From the NCBI RefSeq assembly GCF_900129845.1, contig NZ_FQXB01000003.1, positions 298,174-362,173 of the forward strand: a DNA stretch of 64,000 bases, in the 5' to 3' direction. Below, piece after piece: positions 1 to 9,556 of this stretch. Made by a program: the position numbers and the translations under genes. The first letter of the stretch is position 1, and each line of letters opens with the position of its first letter. Below the pieces are notes generated by a model. The model saw only the letters and a program-made list of their open reading frames with translations, was not told the DNA's origin and made no database searches. This DNA is from Cognatiyoonia sediminum. Lineage in GTDB: Bacteria; Pseudomonadota; Alphaproteobacteria; Rhodobacterales; Rhodobacteraceae.

Positions 1-42
1 CATGGAGCTCTGCGAATTTTCCTTTAGCGAAGAGGTGATGTC

Positions 43-1170
43 ATGAACGTGCATAACACTCACTCGGCTGATGCGAGCACTGTTGAAGAAGCGCTGGCTG
101 CTGGCAACTACGACCCTGTTGTCGACAGTAAGACTGCGACAGATGTGGCCATGCAGAACACACTTTTGACGCCGCGGTTCTACACCACTGATTTTGATGA
201 GATGGATGCGATTGATGTCTCCCCTGTTCGGGCTGAATGGGATCAGCTAATCGGACAGATGAAAGCAGATCCTAACAAGGGCCATTTCAAGAAGAACGAA
301 GACTGGGACAATATCGATTGGGATGGTATGGACCCGCAGCTTAAGGCGGAATTTATCGACTTCCTGATCAGTTCTTGTACTGCGGAATTCTCTGGCTGTG
401 TGCTCTACAAAGAAATGAAGCGGCGCGGGTCCAATGACGATATTACGACGCTGTTCCAGCTGATGGCTCGGGATGAAGCACGGCACGCCGGGTTTATCAA
501 TGACGCGCTCCGCGAGGCAGGGATTGCGGTGAACCTTGGCTTTCTGACGCAATCGAAGAAATACACCTACTTCCGGCCGAAGTTCATCTACTACGCGACC
601 TACCTGTCCGAGAAGATCGGATATGCCCGCTACATCACCATTTACCGTCATCTTGAGGCGCATCCGGACAAGCGGTTCCACCCGATTTTCAAGTGGTTCA
701 AAGAGTGGTGCAATGATGAGTTTTCGCATGGCGAGGCTTTTGCCCTGCTGATGAAAACAGACCCTAAATTAACGGAATCCTTCGCAAATAAGCTCTGGAT
801 CAAATTCTTCCTGACGGCTGTGTATTCAACAATGTGGGTGCGCGACCACCAACGGCCCGCATTCCATGAAGCACTTGGTGTTGATCCTGCTTGGTACGGC
901 CAAGAAGTGTTCCGCAAGACTTCGGAGATCAGCAAGCAAGTGTTCCCGATGACACTAGACATTGATCATCCGCGTTGGATTCCCGCGTTGGATCGTATGC
1001 AAGACGCTAACATACAGATCGCGGCGGGTAAGAAACAAGGCGGCGTCGGCGGTTGGTTCAAGCGTATGGGCGGATCTGCCAAGGCTGGTTTCGCGTTCTT
1101 GTCCCTAATGACAATCCCAGCACATTCGAATGCCGTTCCCACCAACCCAAGATTGGAGCCAGCGTACTGA
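43..1170 (+). CDS. acsF: Aerobic Mg-protoporphyrin IX monomethyl ester cyclase AcsF
   Basis: Di-iron, oxygen-dependent cyclase that closes ring E of Mg-protoporphyrin IX monomethyl ester to give protochlorophyllide, a bacteriochlorophyll a step; cytoplasmic or membrane associated. The 375-aa length fits the family. The conserved core has metal-ligand acidic segments TAEFSGC (about residue 113-119) and RDEARHAG (143-150), and a later SHGEAF motif. The start ATG follows a GAAGAGGTG ribosome site. The stop overlaps the puhE start (TGATG), so the two are translationally coupled. The oxygen-dependent enzyme is expected in aerobic anoxygenic phototrophs. The assignment is firm. Confidence 0.96.
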   Translation: MNVHNTHSADASTVEEALAAGNYDPVVDSKTATDVAMQNTLLTPRFYTTDFDEMDAIDVSPVRAEWDQLIGQMKADPNKGHFKKNEDWDNIDWDGMDPQLKAEFIDFLISSCTAEFSGCVLYKEMKRRGSNDDITTLFQLMARDEARHAGFINDALREAGIAVNLGFLTQSKKYTYFRPKFIYYATYLSEKIGYARYITIYRHLEAHPDKRFHPIFKWFKEWCNDEFSHGEAFALLMKTDPKLTESFANKLWIKFFLTAVYSTMWVRDHQRPAFHEALGVDPAWYGQEVFRKTSEISKQVFPMTLDIDHPRWIPALDRMQDANIQIAAGKKQGGVGGWFKRMGGSAKAGFAFLSLMTIPAHSNAVPTNPRLEPAY

Positions 1171-1967
1171 TGTCTTCGCCCTGGATCGCGGCCGCAATAG
1201 CGGTGTTTGCCTGGTGGGTTTCCACCGGGGCGATCCTTTATGCGGTGCATCGGGCGGATGATCAGGGTGCGAAGGCGCGGCGCGGCATTGTCCTTCTGAC
1301 GGCGCCAGTCGCCTTGATTGGTTTCCTGATGGTTCGTGGATCGCTTGAGCCGATGACCGTGGGGAATGTCTATCTGTCGTTCTTTGGCGCGCTTATGGTC
1401 TGGGGCTGGATCGAGCTTTCGTTTCTCACTGGCTATGTGACCGGACCGAACCGCAAACCGTTGTCGCCAAACGGTTCGCGGTTTCTCCAGGCGTTTAAGG
1501 CTGTGGCCTTCCACGAAATCATGCTGTTGGCGGGTCTCCTCACCATGATTGCTATCTCGGCGCAGGCTGAAAATCGAATTGGAATGGCCTGTTTCCTGAT
1601 CCTTTTCATTGCGCGGATCATGGCGAAGCTAAATTTGTTCTTTGGTGTGCCGCGGATCAACACGGAGTTTATCCCCTCCGGATTGATTCACCTGACGACG
1701 TATTTCCGACAGGGGCCAATCACCTTCGCCTTTCCCGTTGCGATTACAATTTTGACGGCCGTTTTGGCGGTTTGCGCCGAACGGCTGATGAACGCGCAGT
1801 CTGACGTGACGGTCGTTGGTTTTGGCCTGCTCACTGCGCTGACCGCGCTCGCACTCCTTGAACATTGGCTGATGGTGGTTCCGCTGCCAGATGCGAAACT
1901 TTGGCGATGGCTGTTGCCGTCGTCCCCCGCAATACCTGAAGAAGAAAGCAAGACCCATGGATTTTGA
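1170..1967 (+). CDS. puhE: Photosynthetic complex assembly protein PuhE
   Basis: Integral membrane protein needed for normal assembly of the reaction centre and light-harvesting complexes in purple bacteria; its exact activity is not settled. The 265-aa product is almost entirely hydrophobic, with about seven to eight predicted membrane segments beginning [14 protein letters not shown] chose the ATG overlapping the acsF stop because an upstream in-frame start would run deep into acsF and lose the hydrophobic N-terminus. The 3' end overlaps the hemA start by 11 bp. The position between acsF and hemA is the usual one in Roseobacter photosynthesis clusters. Confidence 0.9.
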   Translation: MSSPWIAAAIAVFAWWVSTGAILYAVHRADDQGAKARRGIVLLTAPVALIGFLMVRGSLEPMTVGNVYLSFFGALMVWGWIELSFLTGYVTGPNRKPLSPNGSRFLQAFKAVAFHEIMLLAGLLTMIAISAQAENRIGMACFLILFIARIMAKLNLFFGVPRINTEFIPSGLIHLTTYFRQGPITFAFPVAITILTAVLAVCAERLMNAQSDVTVVGFGLLTALTALALLEHWLMVVPLPDAKLWRWLLPSSPAIPEEESKTHGF

Positions 1968-3171
1968 CGCTCTGTTTGATGCCCAGCTGGACCAGCTCAA
2001 GGCGGATGGTAACTATCGCTACTTTGCTGAGCTTGAGCGCAAGTGCGGCAAGTTCCCAAAGGCGGCAAACCATCGGGAAGAAGGCGTGCGGGATGTCACC
2101 GTTTGGTGCTCCAACGACTACTTGGGGATGGGTCAGCATCCAGCGGTGATTGCGGCGATGTGTGAAGCTGTGGAGCGGACAGGGACAGGCGCGGGCGGGA
2201 CGCGCAACATTTCCGGCACCAACCACGATCACTTGCTGTTAGAGCGGGAGCTAGCAGATCTTCATGGCAAGGAATCTGCGTTGCTGTTTACCAGTGGTTA
2301 CGTGTCTAATTGGACGGCTTTGAGCACTTTAGGCTCTCGGTTGGACAATTGCGTAATCCTCTCTGACGCGGGAAACCACGCTTCGATGATCGAAGGAATT
2401 CGGCATTCCAAGGCGCAAAAAGTGATCTGGAAGCATAACGATGTTGTCGATCTAGAAGAAAAGTTGGCGGCTCTTCCTGCCGACGTGCCAAAGATCGTGG
2501 CCTTTGAAAGCGTCTACTCCATGGATGGTGACATCGCTCCAATCCGCGAGATTGTTGAGGTCGCCGAAAAATATGGGGCAATGACCTATTTGGATGAAGT
2601 TCATGCGGTAGGGCTCTATGGCCCGCGCGGCGGTGGCGTGAGCGAGCGTGACGGATTGGCGGATCGCATCACTCTGATCGAAGGGACGCTTGGCAAGGCC
2701 TATGGGGTCGTCGGCGGCTATATCACTGGCTCTGCCTCCTTGTGTGACTTTATTCGGAGTTTCGCGAGCGGGTTTATTTTTACGACTGCGCTACCCCCAG
2801 CCGTGGCAGCGGCAGCGCGTACGTCGATTGCGCATCTCAAGGCATCTAGCGCGGAACGGACACGTCAGCGCAGGCAAGTCGCCCGGCTTCGGGCTCGTCT
2901 GGATCAGGCTGGTATCCCGCACATGGAGAACGAGAGCCACATTGTTCCTGTCATGATTGGCGATCCAGTGAAAACACGGATGCTTGCGGATTATCTGATG
3001 CGCGAATGGGATATTTACGTGCAGCCCATCAACTACCCAACAGTGCCTAAGGGAACAGAGCGGTTGCGGTTCACACCATCGCCCCTGCACACGGATGAGG
3101 ACATTGATCACCTGGTGACGGCGTTGGAGGTCCTTTGGGCTCAATGCGCGGTTTCTCACGCGGTCGCATAG
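1957..3171 (+). CDS. hemA: 5-aminolevulinate synthase
   Basis: PLP-dependent enzyme that condenses glycine and succinyl-CoA to 5-aminolevulinate, the first step of the alphaproteobacterial (Shemin) tetrapyrrole route feeding heme and bacteriochlorophyll. The 404-aa protein is full length. It starts [14 protein letters not shown] and has the fold-type I core with the Schiff-base lysine in GTLGKAYG (K247), the DEVHAVG motif and a conserved C-terminal domain. The start lies inside puhE (11-bp overlap), so expression is tied to the bacteriochlorophyll block. A second ALA synthase elsewhere in the genome is possible, as in Rhodobacter (hemA/hemT). Confidence 0.96.
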   Translation: MDFDALFDAQLDQLKADGNYRYFAELERKCGKFPKAANHREEGVRDVTVWCSNDYLGMGQHPAVIAAMCEAVERTGTGAGGTRNISGTNHDHLLLERELADLHGKESALLFTSGYVSNWTALSTLGSRLDNCVILSDAGNHASMIEGIRHSKAQKVIWKHNDVVDLEEKLAALPADVPKIVAFESVYSMDGDIAPIREIVEVAEKYGAMTYLDEVHAVGLYGPRGGGVSERDGLADRITLIEGTLGKAYGVVGGYITGSASLCDFIRSFASGFIFTTALPPAVAAAARTSIAHLKASSAERTRQRRQVARLRARLDQAGIPHMENESHIVPVMIGDPVKTRMLADYLMREWDIYVQPINYPTVPKGTERLRFTPSPLHTDEDIDHLVTALEVLWAQCAVSHAVA

Positions 3172-3265
3172 ATTTGTAGCCAATAGACTGGACGACGCTT
3201 TGCAAAGGACTAGATTAGCTTCGACTGGGGCTTTCGGTCACGAATTAAGGAACCAAAGGAAGATG

Positions 3266-3706
3266 ATGATGAGCACGAAAAAACTGGCAGCAGTGTTTGC
3301 CCTGGCTGCTTCTCCGGCTTTCGCAGATGGTCATGCATCCACCCAAGGTGATGCGGCTGCGGGCGAAGAACAGTTCAACCGCCAATGCGTTGCATGCCAC
3401 GTGGTTGCAAATGCCGACGGCGAAGTGCTGGCTGGCCGCAATGCAAAAGTTGGCCCTAACCTCTACGGCATTGCCGGTCGCGTAATCGGCAGCGTTGAAG
3501 ATTTCCGCTATGGTAAAGACATCGTGGAAGTTGGCGAAAATGGTGGCGTTTGGACGGAAGAGGCTTTTGTTGGCTACGTTCAGGACCCAACTGGTTGGCT
3601 GCGTGAAACGCTCGACAACCGTCGCGCCCGCGGCAAGATGGCATATCAGGTGCGTGACGAAGGTCAGTCCTATGACCTCTTCGCTTATCTTGCGTCTGTA
3701 GAATAA
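3266..3706 (+). CDS. cycA: Cytochrome c2
   Basis: Soluble periplasmic class I c-type cytochrome carrying electrons from the bc1 complex to the photosynthetic reaction centre and to terminal oxidases. There is a signal peptide ending near SPAFA-DG, heme attachment site CVACH (residues 41-45 of the chosen start) and a methionine ligand in the RGKMAYQ segment near the C-terminus. Three ATG codons in a row (3263, 3266, 3269) follow an AAAGGAAG ribosome site; the middle or last gives the best spacing. It closes the rightward acsF-puhE-hemA-cycA block and is followed at once by a strong hairpin terminator. Confidence 0.9.
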   Translation: MMSTKKLAAVFALAASPAFADGHASTQGDAAAGEEQFNRQCVACHVVANADGEVLAGRNAKVGPNLYGIAGRVIGSVEDFRYGKDIVEVGENGGVWTEEAFVGYVQDPTGWLRETLDNRRARGKMAYQVRDEGQSYDLFAYLASVE

Positions 3707-3722
3707 GATCAGATTGATCAGG

Positions 3723-3755
3723 AAACGCCGTCGCTAACCAGCGGCGGCGTTTTTT
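3723..3755 (+). terminator. Bidirectional rho-independent terminator between cycA and bchO
   Basis: A 13-bp stem (3723-3735 with 3740-3752, one G-T pair) closes a four-base loop and continues into a T run on the plus strand. The bchO stop codon (minus strand, 3734-3736) lies in the loop edge, so this hairpin separates two convergent photosynthesis operons. Confidence 0.85.
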
Positions 3756-4603
3756 GTTTGTAGCTTCTCAAAAATCCAATTGGCCACGGTTTCTGCATCT
3801 TCCTCATGCGCGAGGTGGCCAAGCCCATCCATTTTCGTAAGCGAGCTGTTAGGCAAACGCGCGTCGGCCCGCTCGCTAACCGAAAAAGGGACGGCATTGT
3901 CAATGGTACAAGCAAGCAAATGCGTGTCCGTGGTGATTGTGCCCAAGCGCTTGAGTAACCCGTCTAACGACCACTGGGCCATCATCGACAGAGTGCCATC
4001 GACGTGTTCGGGGTTGGTGGCGAGGCGGTAGTAGAGGTCTTCGCCACGCTCGTCGATTTTGGAGCCCGTTCCGATGAGCAATTGCCTGACGCTCGATCGG
4101 GTTGTGGTCGTCGCAAAGACATTGGCTGCAAATGGGGTGAGGGCGAGTGCTTTTGCCAAAAACGGGAAAAGCCAACCTGCCACGCCTTCGAAATTGCCCA
4201 GCGCGGCATTGATCCCCAAAACCGATTTAGCCGAGCACTCCATTTCGACCATGCGTAATGCAATCGCTGTTCCAGCCGAATGACCAATGATCGCATCTGG
4301 CTCGAAGTCGATGTCATGCAGGAGCGACAGTAAATCCTCTGCCATCGGATCAAGACCGTGCCGCGACTGTGCGCCGGATCGCGTGAACCCCTGACCAGGA
4401 AGATCAACGGCCAAAAGCTCGAAAAAAGGCTCTAACAATGGGTAAAGGTTGCGCCAGCTTTGTGTGGCACCGCCCGCGCCATGGATAAGCAATAGGCGCG
4501 GACCGTTTCCCGCACGTTGGATGTGCCACCTATGTGGGCGACATAGAATGTGCTGCGAATACTCTCGCATTGGCCAGTCAGTTGCATCGTCCGGCCACTT
4601 CAC
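3734..4603 (-). CDS. bchO: Magnesium chelatase accessory protein BchO (alpha/beta hydrolase)
   Basis: Alpha/beta-hydrolase-fold protein conserved next to bchD and bchI in purple phototrophs. Its role in Mg insertion or protoporphyrin handling is inferred from linkage, not from a defined reaction. The 289-aa sequence shows the oxyanion segment IHGAGG (40-45), the nucleophile elbow GHSAG (Ser109) and a C-terminal GLGHLAH histidine. It starts 3 bp after the bchD stop, so it is the last gene of crtA-bchI-bchD-bchO. The hydrolase fold is certain; the specific name rests on the neighbourhood and length. Confidence 0.9.
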   Translation of the reverse strand: MKWPDDATDWPMREYSQHILCRPHRWHIQRAGNGPRLLLIHGAGGATQSWRNLYPLLEPFFELLAVDLPGQGFTRSGAQSRHGLDPMAEDLLSLLHDIDFEPDAIIGHSAGTAIALRMVEMECSAKSVLGINAALGNFEGVAGWLFPFLAKALALTPFAANVFATTTTRSSVRQLLIGTGSKIDERGEDLYYRLATNPEHVDGTLSMMAQWSLDGLLKRLGTITTDTHLLACTIDNAVPFSVSERADARLPNSSLTKMDGLGHLAHEEDAETVANWIFEKLQTKNAAAG

Positions 4604-4606
4604 CGG

Positions 4607-6205
4607 TTAATCCGCGATTGCTGAGGAGACGGCTTTGGAAATGCCGGATGCGTTGGCGCGGGGAAGCGAAATGTAGCAGGCATCCATGATGGAAGAAAGC
4701 GTGCGGAGCTGCGGTTCGGGGCGGTTTCCAGTGTCTATGACGATGGAATCGAAACCCAATCCGCGAATTTGCTTCGCCATATCCTTTGCGTCTTGCGCCG
4801 CTGCTTGGCGATCTGGGCTGCCATCGCGCGCGATGTTTGCGCGACCGTCCGTTAGGATGCAGATCACAGGCGTCATGCCTTTTCGTTGGCCAGAGATGGC
4901 CTGCATCAAGCCCTGCTCGATACCCGAGGCCAATGGCGTTCCGCCCCCGCCGGGTAGCGAGGCCAGCCGTCGTTTGGTTTGAACCAAAGATCGCGTTGGT
5001 GGGAGGAGCAGTTCGGCTGCCTCTCCCCGAAAGGCGACCAATGCCACATGATCCCGCCGTGCATAGGCGTCGGCCAAAAGGTATTCCACTGCGCCCTTGG
5101 CCTCGGCCAAACGGCCGACGGCGGAGGAGCCGGACGCATCCACCACGAAGATGATCAGGCGGTCTGATTTTTCTTCGAATTGTTTGACGTGTAGGTCCGA
5201 CGAACGAATCTGGATCGCCGTCCGCCTTGCTGCATTGGCGCGCAGGCCCTGCATTGGTGCGGCGGACCTGAGAGTGGCGATGACGTCGAGGCGCGTCTGA
5301 GAATCAGGATTTCCTTTGCGCGACGGTTTGGGCCTCCCGCGACGATTGCTTTTGCGCACACGACCCGCACCTCGGCCTTTGCCAGTGCGCGAGGTTCCGT
5401 TGAGGAACAACAGCACGTCATTCGGGAGCAGCATTTTCACCGCTTCGATCATCATATCCTCAGGTACGATCTCGTTTTGCGGGTTTTGCTTTGGCTCTGC
5501 TGGCGCTTCGGGTTCTTCTGGCTCAGGTTCGAACTCTGGCAGGCGCGTCGTGCGATGTGCAAAGACTAACATCGCAGCGGTATTCGCGTCGTCCTGAGTT
5601 ATCTCGCTTCGACCGTCCAAACGTGCAAGTGCACGTGCTGTTTTCAAAGCGAATGATGGCGCTCGGAGCGAGGTGATCCCTAGGGTGGCACTTGTCTGCG
5701 CGAAGAGTTCAATGGCTTGATCGGTTGAAATGGTATCCGACGGGACGACTTCAGCAGGCATAGATCGCGCGTCACTAAGAGAGAGGTCTTTGAGGTCAAT
5801 ATGGAAGGCGAGTTGTTCTGTGAAGACCGGCGGTAGCAGGTCTTCGTCCTCGGTGCTTTCATCCAAAACATAAAGAATAGAGTCTGTTTCTGAAACCAAA
5901 CGCACGGCACGTTCGTTCGGCGTTCGTTCGGCCATTGTGAGTAACAGGGGATCGTCATTGACCGCTATGCCCGACGTCATGACCACCGCACCCTTTGACA
6001 GTGTAGATGTGACATCCATTCCGCCAAACAATGCTGTGTCGTCCATCTGACCATGAATGCGACGCGTTGATTTTGGGAGGTGCCTCAGCAAACGGTCGCG
6101 CACTGGGCTGGATCGCGATGCAATTACGATGCCGCCAAGCGTCGGGTCGATCTCTAGCAGCTTCAGACAGAGAAGTGCGCGGTCCCAGGGTCTAATTAAG
6201 GACAT
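4607..6205 (-). CDS. bchD: Magnesium chelatase subunit BchD
   Basis: AAA-like, non-hydrolysing subunit of the BchHID magnesium chelatase, which inserts Mg2+ into protoporphyrin IX using ATP. Layout of the 532-aa product: degenerate AAA domain (about 1-220), a Pro/Glu-rich linker (about 225-245), a basic stretch, then a C-terminal von Willebrand A domain with MIDAS motif VDASGSS (Asp356). I chose the start MSLIRPWDRAL because its ATG overlaps the end of bchI by 14 bp; the longer open frame upstream reads inside bchI. Together with bchI it forms the double hexamer that docks BchH, which is not in this window. Confidence 0.94.
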   Translation of the reverse strand: MSLIRPWDRALLCLKLLEIDPTLGGIVIASRSSPVRDRLLRHLPKSTRRIHGQMDDTALFGGMDVTSTLSKGAVVMTSGIAVNDDPLLLTMAERTPNERAVRLVSETDSILYVLDESTEDEDLLPPVFTEQLAFHIDLKDLSLSDARSMPAEVVPSDTISTDQAIELFAQTSATLGITSLRAPSFALKTARALARLDGRSEITQDDANTAAMLVFAHRTTRLPEFEPEPEEPEAPAEPKQNPQNEIVPEDMMIEAVKMLLPNDVLLFLNGTSRTGKGRGAGRVRKSNRRGRPKPSRKGNPDSQTRLDVIATLRSAAPMQGLRANAARRTAIQIRSSDLHVKQFEEKSDRLIIFVVDASGSSAVGRLAEAKGAVEYLLADAYARRDHVALVAFRGEAAELLLPPTRSLVQTKRRLASLPGGGGTPLASGIEQGLMQAISGQRKGMTPVICILTDGRANIARDGSPDRQAAAQDAKDMAKQIRGLGFDSIVIDTGNRPEPQLRTLSSIMDACYISLPRANASGISKAVSSAIAD

Positions 6206-7196
6206 CTTCCAACACTCGATCAACGCGGGCCGTGCTGCCGGCGTCATCCAACGGATCGCGGCGGAGACGGTGACGCAGCGCCATTGGAGCAACGGTTTTG
6301 ACGTGGTCTCGGGTGATCTCTTTCGCGCAGAGCCAAGCCGCATAGGCGCGGGCGGCTTTCAGAAGGGTCAATTCGCCACGAAGGCCATCTGATCCAAGGG
6401 CGAGGCAGAGTTCGGCAACATCGCGCAACACATCATCCGTGACCGCGAGAAGCGCGAGCTGCTTGCGTGCCGTGACGATTTGGTCACGGATAGTGGCATC
6501 TTCGGCCGTCCAGAGCTTCATAAAAGCGTTGTAGTCGTTTTCGTAGGCGTCGCGACGACGGATGACTTCGATCCGCGTGTCGATGTCTTTGGGGGAGCCC
6601 ACGTCTAATGACAGGCCGAAGCGGTCAAGGAGCTGGGGCCGTAGTTCACCCTCTTCGGGGTTGCCTGACCCAACAAGAACAAACCGCGCAGGATGTCGGA
6701 TGGAAAGCCCTTCGCGCTCGACAAGGTTTTCGCCGCTTTGGGCGACGTCGAGTAGCAGATCGACGATATGATCTTCGAGGAGGTTCACCTCATCAATATA
6801 GAGGAACCCGCGATTGGCGCTTGCCAAGAGGCCCGGTTCAAAAGCCTTTTCGCCTTTTGTTAGAGCCTTTTCTATGTCCAATGCGCCCGTAACTCGATCC
6901 TCTGACACGCCGAGCGGAAGATCAACGACAGGTGTTTGCTTCTCAGCAGTGTCGAAGCTGTCGAGCTTGACCCAATCCGGCATCGATTCCTTGTCGGGAC
7001 TGTTTACGGGGCATCCGACAACGGCCGTGATCGGAGGAAGTAAAGCGGCTAAGGCCCGAACCGCTGTGGATTTACCCGTACCGCGGTCGCCGAAGACGAG
7101 AACGCCACCAATACTTTGATCGATTGCGGTTAAGATGATGGCCAGTTTCATTTCCTCTTGGCCGACGATGGCCGAGAAGGGGAAGGGCTGTGTCAT
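6192..7196 (-). CDS. bchI: Magnesium chelatase ATPase subunit BchI
   Basis: AAA+ ATPase subunit of Mg-chelatase. The 334-aa product carries Walker A GDRGTGKST (36-44), a Walker B region preceding the LLEDHIVDLLLD helix, and a sensor segment LVGSGNPEEGELRPQLLDRF. It starts MTQPFPFSAIVGQ; its ATG overlaps the crtA stop (ATGA-type overlap), so crtA, bchI, bchD and bchO are one translationally coupled unit. Expected to be repressed by PpsR under high oxygen through the sites upstream of crtA. Confidence 0.96.
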   Translation of the reverse strand: MTQPFPFSAIVGQEEMKLAIILTAIDQSIGGVLVFGDRGTGKSTAVRALAALLPPITAVVGCPVNSPDKESMPDWVKLDSFDTAEKQTPVVDLPLGVSEDRVTGALDIEKALTKGEKAFEPGLLASANRGFLYIDEVNLLEDHIVDLLLDVAQSGENLVEREGLSIRHPARFVLVGSGNPEEGELRPQLLDRFGLSLDVGSPKDIDTRIEVIRRRDAYENDYNAFMKLWTAEDATIRDQIVTARKQLALLAVTDDVLRDVAELCLALGSDGLRGELTLLKAARAYAAWLCAKEITRDHVKTVAPMALRHRLRRDPLDDAGSTARVDRVLEDVLN

Positions 7197-7900
7197 GCGG
7201 CCTCCAAGTGTTTCAGAGGGGATTCGCCACCCCAAGAGCCTAGATCAGAATGAATGACGAACCGAGCGTAGAGTTCTTCGCTGAACCAGCCTTCGTCTCT
7301 AACGGCGCGAATGGCTTCTGCATGGGGGCCGGTGCGGGCAAAATCATTCATGGATTGCACCGACGGCCAGATCGAAAAGGTGACTTGGTGCAGCATTGGG
7401 ATTTCGCCGATGCCGATTTTGAAGGCGACGTTGCTGTCCTTGCCAATCACATCAGAGATCGACGGCACGCGGCCCCAGAACCGCGATAGAATGCGCGGTT
7501 TGATCGACGCACGTGTCAACGCGGCCAAGGGGCCTTGGATTGTCAGGTCTTCCGGCACAAAGGGTTCGACCCCTGACCACTGCCCCCGCGACGATGTGGC
7601 ATGCAGAAAGACGGTCCAATCCTCTTCGGCGCGGTTGCGGTAGCGTTGGAAGATTGGCGCGCTTCGAATTCTATTCACAGCCGTTTGTGGATCGGGCCAT
7701 GTGGCAACGATTGCGATGACCGAAGGGTTCGATGTCGGCGTAAAGCCTTCCCCAACGCCAGAGCCACAGAGTTTCCAAAAGCCGATGTCGGGGGTCTTTG
7801 AGAGGGGTCTTCGTGCGGCACCCATCATCGACATCGCCCAAAGGCGCTTTAACGCGCCTTCGAAGCGGAAAAATGACAGGCTCACGGTTTGAGACACCAA
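7193..7900 (-). CDS. crtA: Spheroidene monooxygenase CrtA
   Basis: Oxygen-dependent carotenoid 2-monooxygenase that converts spheroidene to spheroidenone, the red keto-carotenoid of aerobic purple bacteria. The 235-aa length and the conserved aromatic-rich sequence (for example GFWKLCGSG near 40-48 and HQVTFSIWPS near 170) match the family. It is the first gene of the leftward crtA-bchI-bchD-bchO unit and diverges from crtI. Its presence predicts that the spheroidene branch genes (crtC, crtD, crtF) exist elsewhere in the genome. Confidence 0.92.
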   Translation of the reverse strand: MVSQTVSLSFFRFEGALKRLWAMSMMGAARRPLSKTPDIGFWKLCGSGVGEGFTPTSNPSVIAIVATWPDPQTAVNRIRSAPIFQRYRNRAEEDWTVFLHATSSRGQWSGVEPFVPEDLTIQGPLAALTRASIKPRILSRFWGRVPSISDVIGKDSNVAFKIGIGEIPMLHQVTFSIWPSVQSMNDFARTGPHAEAIRAVRDEGWFSEELYARFVIHSDLGSWGGESPLKHLEAA

Positions 7901-7915
7901 AGACTCCCTTCTTAG

Positions 7916-7933
7916 TGTAAATCTAGTCTGACA
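7916..7933. promoter_or_regulatory. PpsR/CrtJ-type operator, crtA-proximal
   Basis: TGTAAATCTAGTCTGACA fits TGT-N12-ACA exactly. It lies 16 bp upstream of the crtA start, in the 114-bp crtA-crtI divergent spacer. PpsR (CrtJ) is the known redox and light responsive repressor of such promoters in Rhodobacter; binding here is inferred. Confidence 0.75.
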
Positions 7934-7980
7934 TATTATTGATTAATAGGGAAGTATTCCGTTTCTGATCGGGAAAATGT

Positions 7981-7998
7981 TGTAAATTGAAGTTTACA
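7981..7998. promoter_or_regulatory. PpsR/CrtJ-type operator, crtI-proximal
   Basis: TGTAAATTGAAGTTTACA is a TGT-N12-ACA site with six perfectly paired bases in each arm. It ends 16 bp before the crtI start codon. Two sites 65 bp apart (about six helical turns) fit the cooperative PpsR arrangement described for other purple bacteria. Confidence 0.8.
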
Positions 7999-8014
7999 TA
8001 TTTACCATGGAACC

Positions 8015-9556
8015 ATGGAATCTACGCATCAGATCGAAACTGCTGACAATCGCGCTGTCGTTGTCGGGGCCGGATTGGGCGGGTTGTCTGCTGCGATGCG
8101 GCTGGGCGCGAAGGGATATTCTGTCACCGTCGTCGATCGTTTGGATAAGGTTGGCGGACGCGGGTCGTCGATCTCTAAAGACGGTCATCGCTTTGATCTT
8201 GGACCAACAATCGTCACGGTTCCACGGGTGTTTGAGAAGCTTTGGGCCGAATGTGGAAGAGATTTTCGCCGCGATGTCGATTTGCGCCCGTTGGAGCCAT
8301 TCTATGAAATCAGATGGCCCGATGGCAGCGTCTTTACCGCGCAGAGCGATCAAGATGCGATGTTGGAGGAGGTCAAGCGCCTCTCCCCACGTGACGTAAA
8401 CGGCTACAAGCGGTTTCTGAAAGATAGCAAACGGCGGTATGTCGTTGGTTTTGAGGGCATGGTTGCGAAGCCGATGCACAAGCTTTGGGACACGATCAAG
8501 GTGTTGCCGGAGTTTGCCGTCCTGCGCGCAGATCGATCGATTCTCGGACTCGCCAAGGCTCGGGTGAAGGATCATCGGTTGCGCATGGCTCTGTCGTTCC
8601 ATCCGCTCTTTATCGGCGGTGATCCGATGACTGTGACGTCGATGTATGCGCTGGTCAGCCATTTAGAGGCGACTTTCGGCGTGCACTACGCGATGGGCGG
8701 GGTTCAGGCGATTGCTGATGCCATGGCCAATGTTGTGCGGTCGCAAGGCGGGCAGATTTTGCTTGGTCAGGATGTAGAAGGGATCAACGTCACACACGGC
8801 CATGCGACCGGAGTGAATCTGAAAGAAGGGCGGACATTGGCGGCGCCTTTGGTGGTCAGCAATGCCGACGCTGGCCATACCTACAAACACCTTCTTCGCC
8901 AACCTCGTAAGACATGGACAGATGCCAAGTTAAGCCGCAGCCGTTGGTCGATGGGTCTGTTTGTTTGGTACTTTGGCACCAAAGGAACACGGCACAAATG
9001 GCAGGATGTCGGGCACCATACGATCCTGTCAGGGCCGAGATACGAGGGTCTATTAAAGGATATCTTCATCAAAGGCCGGTTGGCAGATGACATGTCGCTG
9101 TATGTTCACAGGCCCTCTGTAACCGATCCAACTGTTGCGCCTGAAGGCGACGATACCTTCTATGCCCTTTCGCCTGTGCCGCACTTGGGGTTCAAAAACC
9201 CAGTAAATTGGGCGGCAGTGCGTGAAAGCTACAAGGATAAGGTCGCCGCCGTCCTAGAAGATTTCATTCCAGGTTTCCGCGATCATATCTCGACCGAAGT
9301 TGTGTTCACACCGGAAGAGTTCCGCGACCGGTATCTGTCGCCCAATGGTTCCGGTTTTTCGATTGAACCGCGCATCCTGCAATCCGCTTGGTTCCGACCT
9401 CATAACATCAGTGAAGAGGCCAAGGGGCTATATCTGGTCGGTGCAGGCACGCACCCAGGTGCGGGACTGCCCGGCGTTGTCTCGTCGGCAGAGGTTTTGG
9501 GTAAGCTTGTGCCAGATGCGCCGGTTGTCGCTGATATGAAGGTAGCAGCAGAATGA
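8015..9556 (+). CDS. crtI: Phytoene desaturase CrtI
   Basis: FAD-dependent desaturase acting on phytoene to give neurosporene or lycopene, an early step of carotenoid synthesis. The 513-aa product has the N-terminal dinucleotide motif VVGAGLGGL (16-24), a following GRGSS segment, and the C-terminal family signature GAGTHPGAGLPGVV near 470. Its start lies just after the PpsR-type palindrome, and its stop overlaps the crtB ATG. CrtI rather than CrtD is chosen because crtB follows directly and crtA diverges, as in Rhodobacter. Confidence 0.94.
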   Translation: MESTHQIETADNRAVVVGAGLGGLSAAMRLGAKGYSVTVVDRLDKVGGRGSSISKDGHRFDLGPTIVTVPRVFEKLWAECGRDFRRDVDLRPLEPFYEIRWPDGSVFTAQSDQDAMLEEVKRLSPRDVNGYKRFLKDSKRRYVVGFEGMVAKPMHKLWDTIKVLPEFAVLRADRSILGLAKARVKDHRLRMALSFHPLFIGGDPMTVTSMYALVSHLEATFGVHYAMGGVQAIADAMANVVRSQGGQILLGQDVEGINVTHGHATGVNLKEGRTLAAPLVVSNADAGHTYKHLLRQPRKTWTDAKLSRSRWSMGLFVWYFGTKGTRHKWQDVGHHTILSGPRYEGLLKDIFIKGRLADDMSLYVHRPSVTDPTVAPEGDDTFYALSPVPHLGFKNPVNWAAVRESYKDKVAAVLEDFIPGFRDHISTEVVFTPEEFRDRYLSPNGSGFSIEPRILQSAWFRPHNISEEAKGLYLVGAGTHPGAGLPGVVSSAEVLGKLVPDAPVVADMKVAAE

